Origin: Oscillochloris sp.
Lineage (GTDB): Bacteria > Chloroflexota > Chloroflexia > Chloroflexales > Chloroflexaceae
Length of the DNA: 35,446 nucleotides
Assembly (NCBI GenBank): GCA_012032775.1
Contig: JAAUQO010000044.1
Coordinates: forward strand, 1 to 35,446
Reading direction: 5' to 3'
Both the position numbers and the translations under genes were made by a program. The notes under the pieces were generated by a model. The model was not told where the DNA came from, searched no databases, and worked only from the letters and a program-made list of their open reading frames with translations. Below, one piece after another: positions 24,103 through 31,270 of the stretch. The stretch's first letter is position 1. Each line of letters starts with the position of its first letter.

Positions 24103-24900
24103 ATGGCGATGACTGATCCGCATTCCAACGGAACACCCGGCGGCAGTTGGTCGTTCACGGCGACCCTCCACGGCTTCGGCGAGGCGCTCCGCTTTCTGAC
24201 GATCATCCCGCAACCATGGCTGCCGCCGATGAGTGAATGGGGCATGGTGCGCGCTATTCCGTTCTTTCCGGCAGCAGGGCTGATCATCGGCGCGTTGTTA
24301 TTGCCGATCGGCTGGCTGGGCGGCGCGCTCTGGGGTGAGTTGGTGCGGGCGGTATTGCTGGTAACAGCCTGGGGAATTATCACCGGCGGCCTGCACCTGG
24401 ACGGACTGAGCGACACATTTGACGCAGTGATGAGTTGGCGGCCGCGCGAACGCAAGCTGGAGATCATGAAAGACAGCCGGATCGGTGCGATGGGCAGCCT
24501 GGCACTGGTGGCGGTACTGTTGTTGAAGGTGGCGTTTCTGACCTCCGCCGGGGATCTCTGGTGGCAAGCGATCTTATTGGCGCCGCTGCTGGGGCGTTGG
24601 AGCGATTGCTACGGGATCTATTTCTACCCGCCGGCGCGGGAAGGCGGGTTGGGCCGCAGCTTTCACGATCAGGTGCAGCGACGGGATTTCTGGTTCGCGA
24701 GCGCCCTTACCCTGACGGCCGCAATCTTGATCGCGGGATTGAGCGGGCTGGCGGCGCTTCTACTCTGCTGGTCGGTTGCCTGGCTCCTGGCCCGCTGGTG
24801 GGTTCGCGATCTCGGCGGTCTGACCGGCGATACCTATGGCGCGCTCTGTGAGATCGGCGAGGTTGTGGTACTCGCGACGCTGACGGTAGCGCTATTTTGA
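24103..24900 (+). CDS. cobS: Adenosylcobinamide-GDP ribazoletransferase (cobalamin synthase)
   Basis: CobS joins adenosylcobinamide-GDP to alpha-ribazole (phosphate) at the inner membrane, the step that completes the lower nucleotide loop of B12. The 265-residue protein has about seven hydrophobic spans. Family motifs are G-G-L-H-L-D-G-L-S-D-T-F-D-A (acidic, metal-binding), E-I-M-K-D-S-R-I-G-A-M-G and, near the end, L-G-G-L-T-G-D-T-Y-G-A-L-C-E-I-G-E. ATG 24103 has AAAGG five bases upstream; a second ATG two codons later is possible. It follows cobC by 93 bp, which hold no gene, and precedes ecfT. Confidence 0.93.
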   Translation: MAMTDPHSNGTPGGSWSFTATLHGFGEALRFLTIIPQPWLPPMSEWGMVRAIPFFPAAGLIIGALLLPIGWLGGALWGELVRAVLLVTAWGIITGGLHLDGLSDTFDAVMSWRPRERKLEIMKDSRIGAMGSLALVAVLLLKVAFLTSAGDLWWQAILLAPLLGRWSDCYGIYFYPPAREGGLGRSFHDQVQRRDFWFASALTLTAAILIAGLSGLAALLLCWSVAWLLARWWVRDLGGLTGDTYGALCEIGEVVVLATLTVALF

Positions 24901-25000
24901 ATGCAGCATATGGAATACAGACAGTCCATATCATCCGGCGCTACCCCCAAAGTTGAAAGGCATGGCAGTCATTCTGCCTGCTGCCTTCTGCATTGACACT

Positions 25001-26149
25001 ATGCACACATTTACCTGGCTGATCTGGCTTTTGGCGGCAGGCTGCGCAATCGGCCTCGCGCCGAATCCGCTTTACCTGATTCTGGCCCTGTTGGCGGCCT
25101 GGCAGGTATTTCAAGCTTGCCGCGATGACTCGCCGCTGGCACGCAGTTTCGGGCTGTTTCTGCGCTTTGGGGCAGTGATCTGTGCCGGGTATGTGTTGTT
25201 CAGCGTTGTTACGGTCGGTGGGGCGCGCGGGGCGCTGGTGGTGCTGGAATTGCCTGCGCTGCGCTTGCCGGATTGGCTCGGCGGAGTGGTGCTGGGCGGG
25301 CCGATCACCGTTGAGGCACTTGCCTATGGACTGACGCGCGGATTGGTGATCTGGGCTTTGATGGCGGTGTTCGGTGCGTTTAACGCCCTGGTTGATCATT
25401 ACCGTTTGCTGCGACTGAGCCCGCGCTCGCTCTATCATGCCGGGTTGGCGATCACGATTGCGACCGCGTTTGTGCCGAGTTTGATCCGCGCGATCAGCGA
25501 GATTGCCGCCGCACAACGCGCCCGTGGTCACCGCTTCGGGAAGCCGTCGAGCTGGCTGGCATTGGTGGCGCCGCTGTTGGCCGGCAGCCTGGAAAAATCG
25601 CTCCAACTGGCCGAAGCCCTCGACGCGCGCGGCTATGGGCGCACCGTCAGTACGCCTCAATCACGGCTGGCGCCCCAACTGCTGACGCTCAGCGGCCTGC
25701 TGGCCCTTGCCGGCGGCCTGTTCGGCTGGTTCTACTACGGCCCGGAGGCACTCTGGCCGGCGGGCGGGCTTCTGGTCGGCGGGGTAGCCCTGGCCGGGTT
25801 GGGAATGTGGCTGATGGGACGGGCGGTGTCGCGCAGCAGTTATCGCCGTGAGCGCTGGCGCATGCGCGATAGCCTGGTGACAGTTGCAGCCCTGCTGAGC
25901 CTGGCGGTGCTGCTGGTGCTGCGTGTCGGCGGTGCGAGCGATATGGTCTACTACCCGTTCCCGCAACTGACTGCGCCGGGCTTCGATCTGCGGGCCGGGT
26001 TTGCTTTCTTGCTGCTGGCCGCCCCGGCCGTGCTGCGTGCGCCGGCCCGCCCCGACCGTCCCCATCGTCCGGTGGCGCGCCGGGCACCCCAAGGCCGCAC
26101 AGAACCCCACGAGCATAAAGAGCCGTATTTTACGCCGAACGAAGCGTAG
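25001..26149 (+). CDS. ecfT: ECF transporter T subunit (CbiQ/EcfT-like)
   Basis: The membrane coupling subunit of an energy-coupling-factor transporter, linking a substrate-binding S subunit to two ATPases. Six or more hydrophobic spans are visible. The two cytoplasmic Ala-Arg-Gly motifs that touch the ATPases are present in A-A-Q-R-A-R-G-H-R-F-G and in A-L-D-A-R-G-Y-G-R. The protein of about 382 residues is longer than a usual EcfT (about 260) because of an extra hydrophobic C-terminal part and a basic tail. The start is uncertain: ATG 25001 opens directly into the first span, whereas TTG 24953 and ATG 24962 add a short peptide; none has a good ribosome-binding site. The position behind cobS suggests corrinoid or cobalt import. 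S and ATPase subunits are not in the window. Confidence 0.82.
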   Translation: MHTFTWLIWLLAAGCAIGLAPNPLYLILALLAAWQVFQACRDDSPLARSFGLFLRFGAVICAGYVLFSVVTVGGARGALVVLELPALRLPDWLGGVVLGGPITVEALAYGLTRGLVIWALMAVFGAFNALVDHYRLLRLSPRSLYHAGLAITIATAFVPSLIRAISEIAAAQRARGHRFGKPSSWLALVAPLLAGSLEKSLQLAEALDARGYGRTVSTPQSRLAPQLLTLSGLLALAGGLFGWFYYGPEALWPAGGLLVGGVALAGLGMWLMGRAVSRSSYRRERWRMRDSLVTVAALLSLAVLLVLRVGGASDMVYYPFPQLTAPGFDLRAGFAFLLLAAPAVLRAPARPDRPHRPVARRAPQGRTEPHEHKEPYFTPNEA

Positions 26150-26194
26150 CCCAACCAAAGAATGCGGCATTCTGAATTTACGCTGGGCATGGCG

Positions 26195-26200
26195 TATACT
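26195..26200 (+). promoter_or_regulatory. Possible -10 box of tsaD
   Basis: TATACT lies 37 bases before the tsaD start, with a poor -35 (TCTGAA, 18 bp upstream). It would allow tsaD to be transcribed apart from the B12 operon. Confidence 0.4.
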
Positions 26201-26236
26201 GGTATCGACACGAGCTACGTCATAGCAGAGGTTTTG

Positions 26237-27358
26237 ATGACTCAGTTAGCTGATAATTTTACCATTTTGGCACTCGAAACATCTTGCGATGAGACAGCCG
26301 CCGCAATTGTGCGCGGCGGGCGCGATATCCTGGCAAATGTCGTCGCATCGCAGATGGACATGCACGAGCGCTACGGCGGTGTGGTACCGGAAGTCGCCTC
26401 GCGCCAACATATTTTGAGCCTGTCGCCGGTGATCCAGGCCGCGCTCCAGACGCTGCCGGGGGGCTGGAATGATGTCGATGCCGTGGCTGCAACCCACGGG
26501 CCGGGCTTGAGCGGCGCGCTGCTTACCGGCTTGAATGCCGCCAAGGCGATCGCATGGCAACGTGGCTTGCCTTTCGTTGGCGTGAACCACCTGGAAGCCC
26601 ATATCTACGCCAACTGGCTTAACGAACACCCGAGCAGCGACGGTTCCCACGAGTCGCCGACGTTTCCGCTGGTGGCGCTGGTTGTAAGCGGCGGCCATAC
26701 GCTGCTCGCGTTGCTGCGTAACCATGGCGAGTACGAACTGCTCGGCCAGACCCGTGATGACGCGGTGGGCGAGGCGTTCGACAAAGTTGCCCGCATTCTC
26801 GGCCTTGGCTATCCCGGCGGCCCCGCCATTCAGCAGGCCGCGCAGGGCGGCGCGGGCGGAAGTTCGTTGCCGCGGGCCTGGCTGCGCGATAGCTTTGATT
26901 TTTCGTTTAGCGGTTTGAAAACAGCGGTGCTGCACAAAGCCCAGGAGCGCCAGGAACGCTCGGCAACCCTGGCGCCGTCGCGGGGGGAACGTATCCAGCG
27001 CGGCAAGGCGGCAAAAGCAACTCCACCGGCACAGACACCGGCGCTCGACGATGCATTTGTGCGCCAGACGGCCTTCGCATTTCAGGAATCGGTGGTTGAT
27101 GTGCTTTGCACAAAAACGGTAGATGCGGCACAGCGCTACGGCGCAAGCGCGATTCTGCTGGCCGGCGGCGTGGCGGCAAATACCCGTCTGCGTGAGGAAC
27201 TGGTGCGGCGGGCCAGGGTTCCGGTGCGCTTTCCATCATTGGCGCTCTGCACCGATAATGCGGCGATGGTGGCGGCGGCGGCATACTACCGCTTCGAAAC
27301 CGGTGTCCAGAGTAGTTGGGATCTTGATGTGACGCCGAATCTGCGTTTGGGGATGTAA
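26237..27358 (+). CDS. tsaD: tRNA N6-adenosine threonylcarbamoyltransferase
   Basis: TsaD moves the threonylcarbamoyl group to A37 of tRNAs that read ANN codons, together with TsaB and TsaE in the cytoplasm. The 373-residue protein starts at ATG 26237 with AGAGG five bases upstream; the frame open to 26162 is an unlikely extension. It opens with L-A-L-E-T-S-C-D-E-T-A, the ASKHA nucleotide-binding start. The metal ligands His118 and His122 are in N-H-L-E-A-H. V-S-G-G-H-T, D-D-A-V-G-E-A-F-D-K and the C-terminal A-G-G-V-A-A-N motif are all present. A basic, proline-containing insertion of about 35 residues lies at about 234-268, before the segment D-A-F-V-R-Q. Function is firm. Confidence 0.95.
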   Translation: MTQLADNFTILALETSCDETAAAIVRGGRDILANVVASQMDMHERYGGVVPEVASRQHILSLSPVIQAALQTLPGGWNDVDAVAATHGPGLSGALLTGLNAAKAIAWQRGLPFVGVNHLEAHIYANWLNEHPSSDGSHESPTFPLVALVVSGGHTLLALLRNHGEYELLGQTRDDAVGEAFDKVARILGLGYPGGPAIQQAAQGGAGGSSLPRAWLRDSFDFSFSGLKTAVLHKAQERQERSATLAPSRGERIQRGKAAKATPPAQTPALDDAFVRQTAFAFQESVVDVLCTKTVDAAQRYGASAILLAGGVAANTRLREELVRRARVPVRFPSLALCTDNAAMVAAAAYYRFETGVQSSWDLDVTPNLRLGM

Positions 27359-27364
27359 GGCTGT

Positions 27365-27396
27365 GGTCGGTTCCGGCAACGCTGCCGAAACCGACC
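27365..27396. terminator. Stem-loop after tsaD
   Basis: A 14-bp stem with one mismatch (27365-27378 with 27383-27396) and an ACGC loop begins six bases after the tsaD stop. No T run follows, so it is a 3' stabilising hairpin or weak terminator. Confidence 0.5.
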
Positions 27397-27408
27397 GGAC
27401 ACTGGCGA

Positions 27409-27508
27409 CTAGTACCGGTCGGCCTCCGTCCGTCGAGGGTTTGTAACGGCCTTTAGGCCGTCACAGTGCGATGTGCGCCGGAGACGTACGTACGCTTGAG
27501 CGTACTAG
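27409..27508 (+). repeat. 100-bp palindromic intergenic repeat, copy 2
   Basis: This copy has the same length and orientation as copy 1 (2392-2491) and differs from it at three positions. The terminal CTAGTAC and GTACTAG ends and both inner hairpins are kept. The right end abuts a minus-strand reading frame whose TAG stop (27505-27507) lies inside the element end. Confidence 0.8.
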
Positions 27509-27657
27509 CGAACCACAAAGTTGGCCGATGCTTGCAGGCCGCTCCAACTCCTGCGCGCAACCATCGTGTATGTACCTGCCGGAAGGCCGCTGGTACTAAA
27601 TTGCGCACTGATTGCGCCCGCCTCGTTCGCCGGCATAAAGGGTTGTTGCTGCAAGAC
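27505..27657 (-). pseudogene. C-terminal remnant of a secreted Ig-like-domain protein
   Basis: About 48 codons on the minus strand end in L-P-A-G-T-Y-T-M-V-A-R-R-S-W-S-G-L-Q-A-S-A-N-F-V-V-R-stop. This resembles the last strands of a bacterial Ig-like (TIG or carboxypeptidase-regulatory type) domain in exoproteins. Upstream (27659-27692) the frame runs into a palindromic repeat and loses protein character, and nothing of the rest of the gene is seen. The stop codon is supplied by the end of the 100-bp repeat. It is probably the leftover 3' end of a deleted gene; a short real peptide is unlikely because no start or signal peptide is present. Confidence 0.55.
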
Positions 27658-27658
27658 G

Positions 27659-27692
27659 CCCGTAGAAACACGAGATTTTGCGTCTCTACGGG
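27659..27692. repeat. CCCGTAGA...TCTACGGG hairpin repeat
   Basis: An imperfect palindrome with 8-bp perfect outer arms (27659-27666, 27685-27692). Similar cgtagagacgc/gcgtctctacg hairpins are, to my knowledge, scattered widely in Chloroflexota and cyanobacterial genomes. Here it forms one boundary of the gene remnant. Confidence 0.55.
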
Positions 27693-27712
27693 CATCGCTA
27701 CGAGCGCGGAGG

Positions 27713-29899
27713 TTACCGCACCACTGCCGGAGCGTAATCAACCCGCGGGTGGTAGATACTCTGGAGGTTATTCACAAAGGTCTGGCGGATCATCAACAGT
27801 TCGCGCATAGTCAGCGGCGCCTCATCGAGTTCGCCTTCGCGCACTCGGGCGTCGATAATCGATTGCACCAGATCGTCCAGCACCTTGGCGGCGGCATTCC
27901 CGCCATCACCATTGTCGCTGTTGTGTGCGGGCAGCAGTTTTCCATTCTGAGCCTTGGAGCGCACCGTCGCCTCGACCGAATCGGCGAGCATAAGAACGGC
28001 TTGCTCACGGGTACGCGGCTTGGGGCCGGGGTAACGGAAACTGTTCACATCGACGGTATCTTCCTGTTGCAGCGCCAACTGATAGAAGTGCTTGATCAGG
28101 CCGGTGCCATGATGGGTAGCGATGAAATCGACGATCTGCTCCGGCAAACCCTCAGCGCGAGCCATCTTCACGCCTTCGCGCACATGATCGACAATAATCT
28201 GGGCGCTGGTAGTCGGATCAAGCTCGTTATGGACATTCTCACGGCCCATCTGGTTATCGGTAAAAAAGTAGGGCCGGATTGTCTTACCGATATCGTGATA
28301 ATAGGCGGCGACCCGCAGCAGCAAGGCATCGGCGCCGATCGCTTCTGCGGCCGCTTCGGCCAGATTCCCAACGGCGACACTGTGATAGTACGTGCCGGGC
28401 GCCTCGCGGATCAGCTTGCGCAGCAGTGGGCGCGACGGATGGGCCAACTCCATTAGTTGGAGCGGCGTCACCTGCCCGGCCACCCGACTGACGACATTGA
28501 ACACGCCGAGGGCCAGGATCGACGAGAGCGCGCCGTTCATGGCGGCAAAAAGCGCCATCGGCAGCAATTGCGCCAACAGATCGCTGCTACGGCCATCGGA
28601 TTGGGCGATCAACCAGAAGCCGAATTCGCTCAGCAACACGGCCACGAACACCCCGGCGCCTGCGGTTACAAACGTCAGCAAGCGATCGGCGCTACGGGCC
28701 AGCAGCACGGCAACGACACAACTCGTGAGCAGCGTCATCGCCAGGGCAAGGGTATTATCTTCCATCACCCCGATCGTGACACTCAGCAGCACCGCCGCCG
28801 CCAAACCAAGCCGCCCGTTGAACACCACACTCAACACAATAGCAATCGTCGCCAACGGATAGAAGAAGGGCCAGGTATCGGCGACCGGCAACATCAGGCG
28901 TGCGCCGATCAGCGCCGTCAACATCAACGAGATCACCACCAGCAGTGAACGCGGGCGGTGGGCCAACTCGTGCTGGAAGGCGATCACATAACCCATGAAG
29001 CCAACCGACAGAATCAGCGCCAGCAAACCATGACCGGCGATTCCGCTCCAACTCAGGGGCCGCGGCATAGCACCGGTTTGCTGAAGTTTCTCAATCGTCT
29101 CGGGCCGCACAATCTCGCCGACGCGCACGATCGTCTCACCGGCCAGCACCTGCACTTGTTGCGGCGGCACCAGATTGCGGGCCGCCTCGCGGCGCTCGGC
29201 GGTTGCCTGCTCGTCGAGGGTACGATTGATGCGCAGGAATGACTCGACGAAAAAATGCGCCAGATTACGCTGGGTCGGCGAAAGGGCCGTGGTCGCCAAC
29301 CAATACCCCAACCAGCGCTCGCGCAACTGGATCAAGGCACGCTCATCAAGGGCATCGTAGCGCTCAATCGCCCGATCATAAAGCAGCAGCGTCTGAGCGC
29401 GCAACGCCTCCCAACTGGCCTGATCGAGGGTCAGGATCAGATCGGCGCGCTCGACCGAGATCTCCAGCGTAGCGTTGGGCAGCGCCGCCAGACGAGTCAG
29501 TTTCTCCGCACGGCTAAGGGTCGGATCATCGCGAACGCTGCTGATCGTATCAAGCAGCGACACAAGCGCCCGACGCTGCTCGATCGGAATTGCCGGATCG
29601 TAAATATACTGAAGATTATCAGGATTATTTTCCGCTTGCGCCTGAAGCTGAGCCGTCTGCACTTCGCTTATGTAGACAACATCTTCAGGTGCCCAGATGC
29701 TTACCGGGCTGGGTTGGCCTACCTCAAGCTCACCATACTCACCGGGCAAACTGAGCGTCAGTACCGCCCAGATCCCGACCATCAGCAGCAACCCCTCCAG
29801 GCCGATAGCTGTGCGTACCCGTTCGGAAAGCGCCGGCAGCAAGCGGAGTGTGCGCGGATATGGAAGGCTAGCAGACCAGCGGCGACGAGAAATATTCAT
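27713..29899 (-). CDS. pgpH: 7TM-HD phosphohydrolase, PgpH-like c-di-AMP phosphodiesterase
   Basis: A 728-residue membrane enzyme of the 7TMR-HDED/HD family, whose characterised member PgpH hydrolyses the second messenger c-di-AMP. A first span at about 27-45 is followed by a large extracytoplasmic HDED domain (about 46-280). Seven spans lie at about 285-470, and a cytoplasmic HD domain at about 490-690 is marked by Y-Y-H-D-I-G-K (His535-Asp536), H-N-E-L-D-P-T-T-S and T-H-H-G-T-G. I start at ATG 29899 (M-N-I-S-R-R-R); a GTG at 29914 in the same frame is possible. It lies 51 bp after yqeY on the same strand. The substrate is inferred from family. Confidence 0.88.
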   Translation of the reverse strand: MNISRRRWSASLPYPRTLRLLPALSERVRTAIGLEGLLLMVGIWAVLTLSLPGEYGELEVGQPSPVSIWAPEDVVYISEVQTAQLQAQAENNPDNLQYIYDPAIPIEQRRALVSLLDTISSVRDDPTLSRAEKLTRLAALPNATLEISVERADLILTLDQASWEALRAQTLLLYDRAIERYDALDERALIQLRERWLGYWLATTALSPTQRNLAHFFVESFLRINRTLDEQATAERREAARNLVPPQQVQVLAGETIVRVGEIVRPETIEKLQQTGAMPRPLSWSGIAGHGLLALILSVGFMGYVIAFQHELAHRPRSLLVVISLMLTALIGARLMLPVADTWPFFYPLATIAIVLSVVFNGRLGLAAAVLLSVTIGVMEDNTLALAMTLLTSCVVAVLLARSADRLLTFVTAGAGVFVAVLLSEFGFWLIAQSDGRSSDLLAQLLPMALFAAMNGALSSILALGVFNVVSRVAGQVTPLQLMELAHPSRPLLRKLIREAPGTYYHSVAVGNLAEAAAEAIGADALLLRVAAYYHDIGKTIRPYFFTDNQMGRENVHNELDPTTSAQIIVDHVREGVKMARAEGLPEQIVDFIATHHGTGLIKHFYQLALQQEDTVDVNSFRYPGPKPRTREQAVLMLADSVEATVRSKAQNGKLLPAHNSDNGDGGNAAAKVLDDLVQSIIDARVREGELDEAPLTMRELLMIRQTFVNNLQSIYHPRVDYAPAVVR

Positions 29900-29950
29900 T
29901 GTCACCCCGGACACGACGGCCGTTCAGCCAATCGTGATCGTATGAGTCGA

Positions 29951-30505
29951 TCAAGCGCCGGCAAGCAACTCCCGTGCCACCTGACTCAGCACCCGATTTT
30001 CGGCGCGGCCCTTGTAACGCTCAAGCAACACCGGCATCAGCTTGCCCATCGACGCCGCACCACTGAGCCCGAGTTCGGCGATCAGGGCGGCGATCTGCGG
30101 GCGCACCTCGTCGGCGCCGAGCATCTCCGGCAGATAGGCGGAAAGCACCGCGATCTCAGCCTCTTCCTGCGCCGCCAACTCCTCACGGCCACCCTTACGA
30201 TACATCTCAACCGACTCGTAGCGCCGCTTGATCTCGCGGGCGATCACAGCCTGTTGTGCTTCAGGATCGAGCGGCGTATGCCCATCGGCCGAGATCGCAG
30301 CGATCGCCGCCTCACGGCCGGCGGGATCATCGGCATACTGCTGCTCGGCGGCGCGCACTGCGGCATCATACTGCTGCTTTGCGACCTCAAGTTGCGCATT
30401 TTGCAGCGCCGCCCGTGCGCCACGAATCGTCTCAAGCCGGCGCTTATCACCGGCGCGCATGGCCTCTTTGAGATCGGCGGTCAGCCGCTCCTGAATCGTT
30501 TCCAT
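29951..30505 (-). CDS. yqeY: GatB/YqeY-domain protein
   Basis: A 184-residue helical protein of the YqeY family, which shares the C-terminal tRNA-recognition domain of GatB. Its cellular role is not settled, but a link to tRNA or amidotransferase function is assumed. It opens with the family pattern I-x-x-R-L-x-x-D-L-K-E-A-M-R-A-G-D-K-R-R-L-x-T-I-R. It ends with the helical G-A-A-S-M-G-K-L-M-P-V-L and V-S/L-S-Q-V-A-R-E-L-L segments. A stretch of about 30 residues after residue 45 (A-A-E-Q-Q-Y-A-D-D-P-A-G-R-E and on) makes it longer than the usual 150. ATG 30505 has TGGAG eight bases upstream. It lies between gmk and pgpH, probably in one transcript. Confidence 0.9.
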   Translation of the reverse strand: METIQERLTADLKEAMRAGDKRRLETIRGARAALQNAQLEVAKQQYDAAVRAAEQQYADDPAGREAAIAAISADGHTPLDPEAQQAVIAREIKRRYESVEMYRKGGREELAAQEEAEIAVLSAYLPEMLGADEVRPQIAALIAELGLSGAASMGKLMPVLLERYKGRAENRVLSQVARELLAGA

Positions 30506-30573
30506 GTTGAAAACTCCATCTTGGGTGCGCGGTGGATCGCGCAGCAGGAAGGCTACAACGTGCTGTTCGTTGG

Positions 30574-31206
30574 TTATAATTCGACGCGACGGGGGAAGAC
30601 GCGTTGCTTTTCAGCACTGATGATCGCGCGGACCTGACCGACCGCCTCGTCGAGGCGTGATTCGTGGTTGATCACCACATAGTCGAAATTGCGTACTGCT
30701 TCGAGTTCGGCTGCGGCAACCGCCATCCGGCGTTCGATCTCGTCGTTGTTTTCGGTGCGCCGGAGGGTCAGCCGGTGGTGCAACTCCGTCAGCGAGGCCG
30801 GCGCAAGAAAAATAAATAGAGCCTCAGGCGCGATCCGGCGAATCGTGGCGGCGCCATCGACATTAATACGCAAAATCACATCGCGCCCGCTTTCCATCGC
30901 ACGGCGCACTTCCCACTTCGGAATACCTTTATACTGGCCGTACACTTCCGCCCATTCCAACAACTCATCGTTGGCGATCATCGCCTCGAAGCGTTCCTTA
31001 CTCACGAAGTGATAATCGAAACCGTCGATCTCGCCCGGTCGCATCGGCCGGCTGTTCGCCGTGACGACGAAATGGAACGGAAAACCCAGTTCACGCATCC
31101 GCATCAAAACCGAATCTTTGCCGACGCCGGAAGGTCCGGAGATCACCACAAGCAACGGCAGTGCCGTCTGACCGGAAAGCATTGGATTGAGCGCAGGCGT
31201 GCTCAT
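30574..31206 (-). CDS. gmk: Guanylate kinase
   Basis: Phosphorylates GMP to GDP in the cytoplasm. The 210-residue protein has the P-loop S-G-P-S-G-V-G-K-D at about residues 23-31. The GMP-binding segment follows (T-A-N-S-R-P-M-R-P-G-E-I-D-G-F-D-Y-H-F-V), then E-W-A-E-V-Y-G-Q-Y-K-G and the R-R-x-E-N-N-D-E-I-E-R-R-M lid region. All key residues are kept. The start at 31206 gives a short leader of 13 or so residues before the first strand; M9 is an alternative. It heads a minus-strand gmk-yqeY-pgpH group and diverges from rqcH over a 64-bp gap. Confidence 0.95.
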   Translation of the reverse strand: MSTPALNPMLSGQTALPLLVVISGPSGVGKDSVLMRMRELGFPFHFVVTANSRPMRPGEIDGFDYHFVSKERFEAMIANDELLEWAEVYGQYKGIPKWEVRRAMESGRDVILRINVDGAATIRRIAPEALFIFLAPASLTELHHRLTLRRTENNDEIERRMAVAAAELEAVRNFDYVVINHESRLDEAVGQVRAIISAEKQRVFPRRVEL

Positions 31207-31234
31207 CGCTACTGTGGTATCCTATTGGCGACCT

Positions 31235-31250
31235 GCGCCGTGTCCGGCGC
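31235..31250. repeat. Small palindrome in the gmk/rqcH divergent gap
   Basis: GCGCCG pairs with CGGCGC around a 4-nt loop, between the divergent starts of gmk (31206) and rqcH (31271). It may be an operator or a chance GC palindrome. Confidence 0.3.
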
Positions 31251-31270
31251 TCAATCACCATAATCACTGT

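Noticed and set aside
27521..28456. 311-codon plus-strand frame
   Set aside because: It is antisense to the HD-domain coding part of pgpH and crosses the gene remnant and repeat; no domain is seen.
29255..30637. 460-codon plus-strand frame
   Set aside because: It runs antisense across pgpH and yqeY and into gmk, whose motifs are certain.
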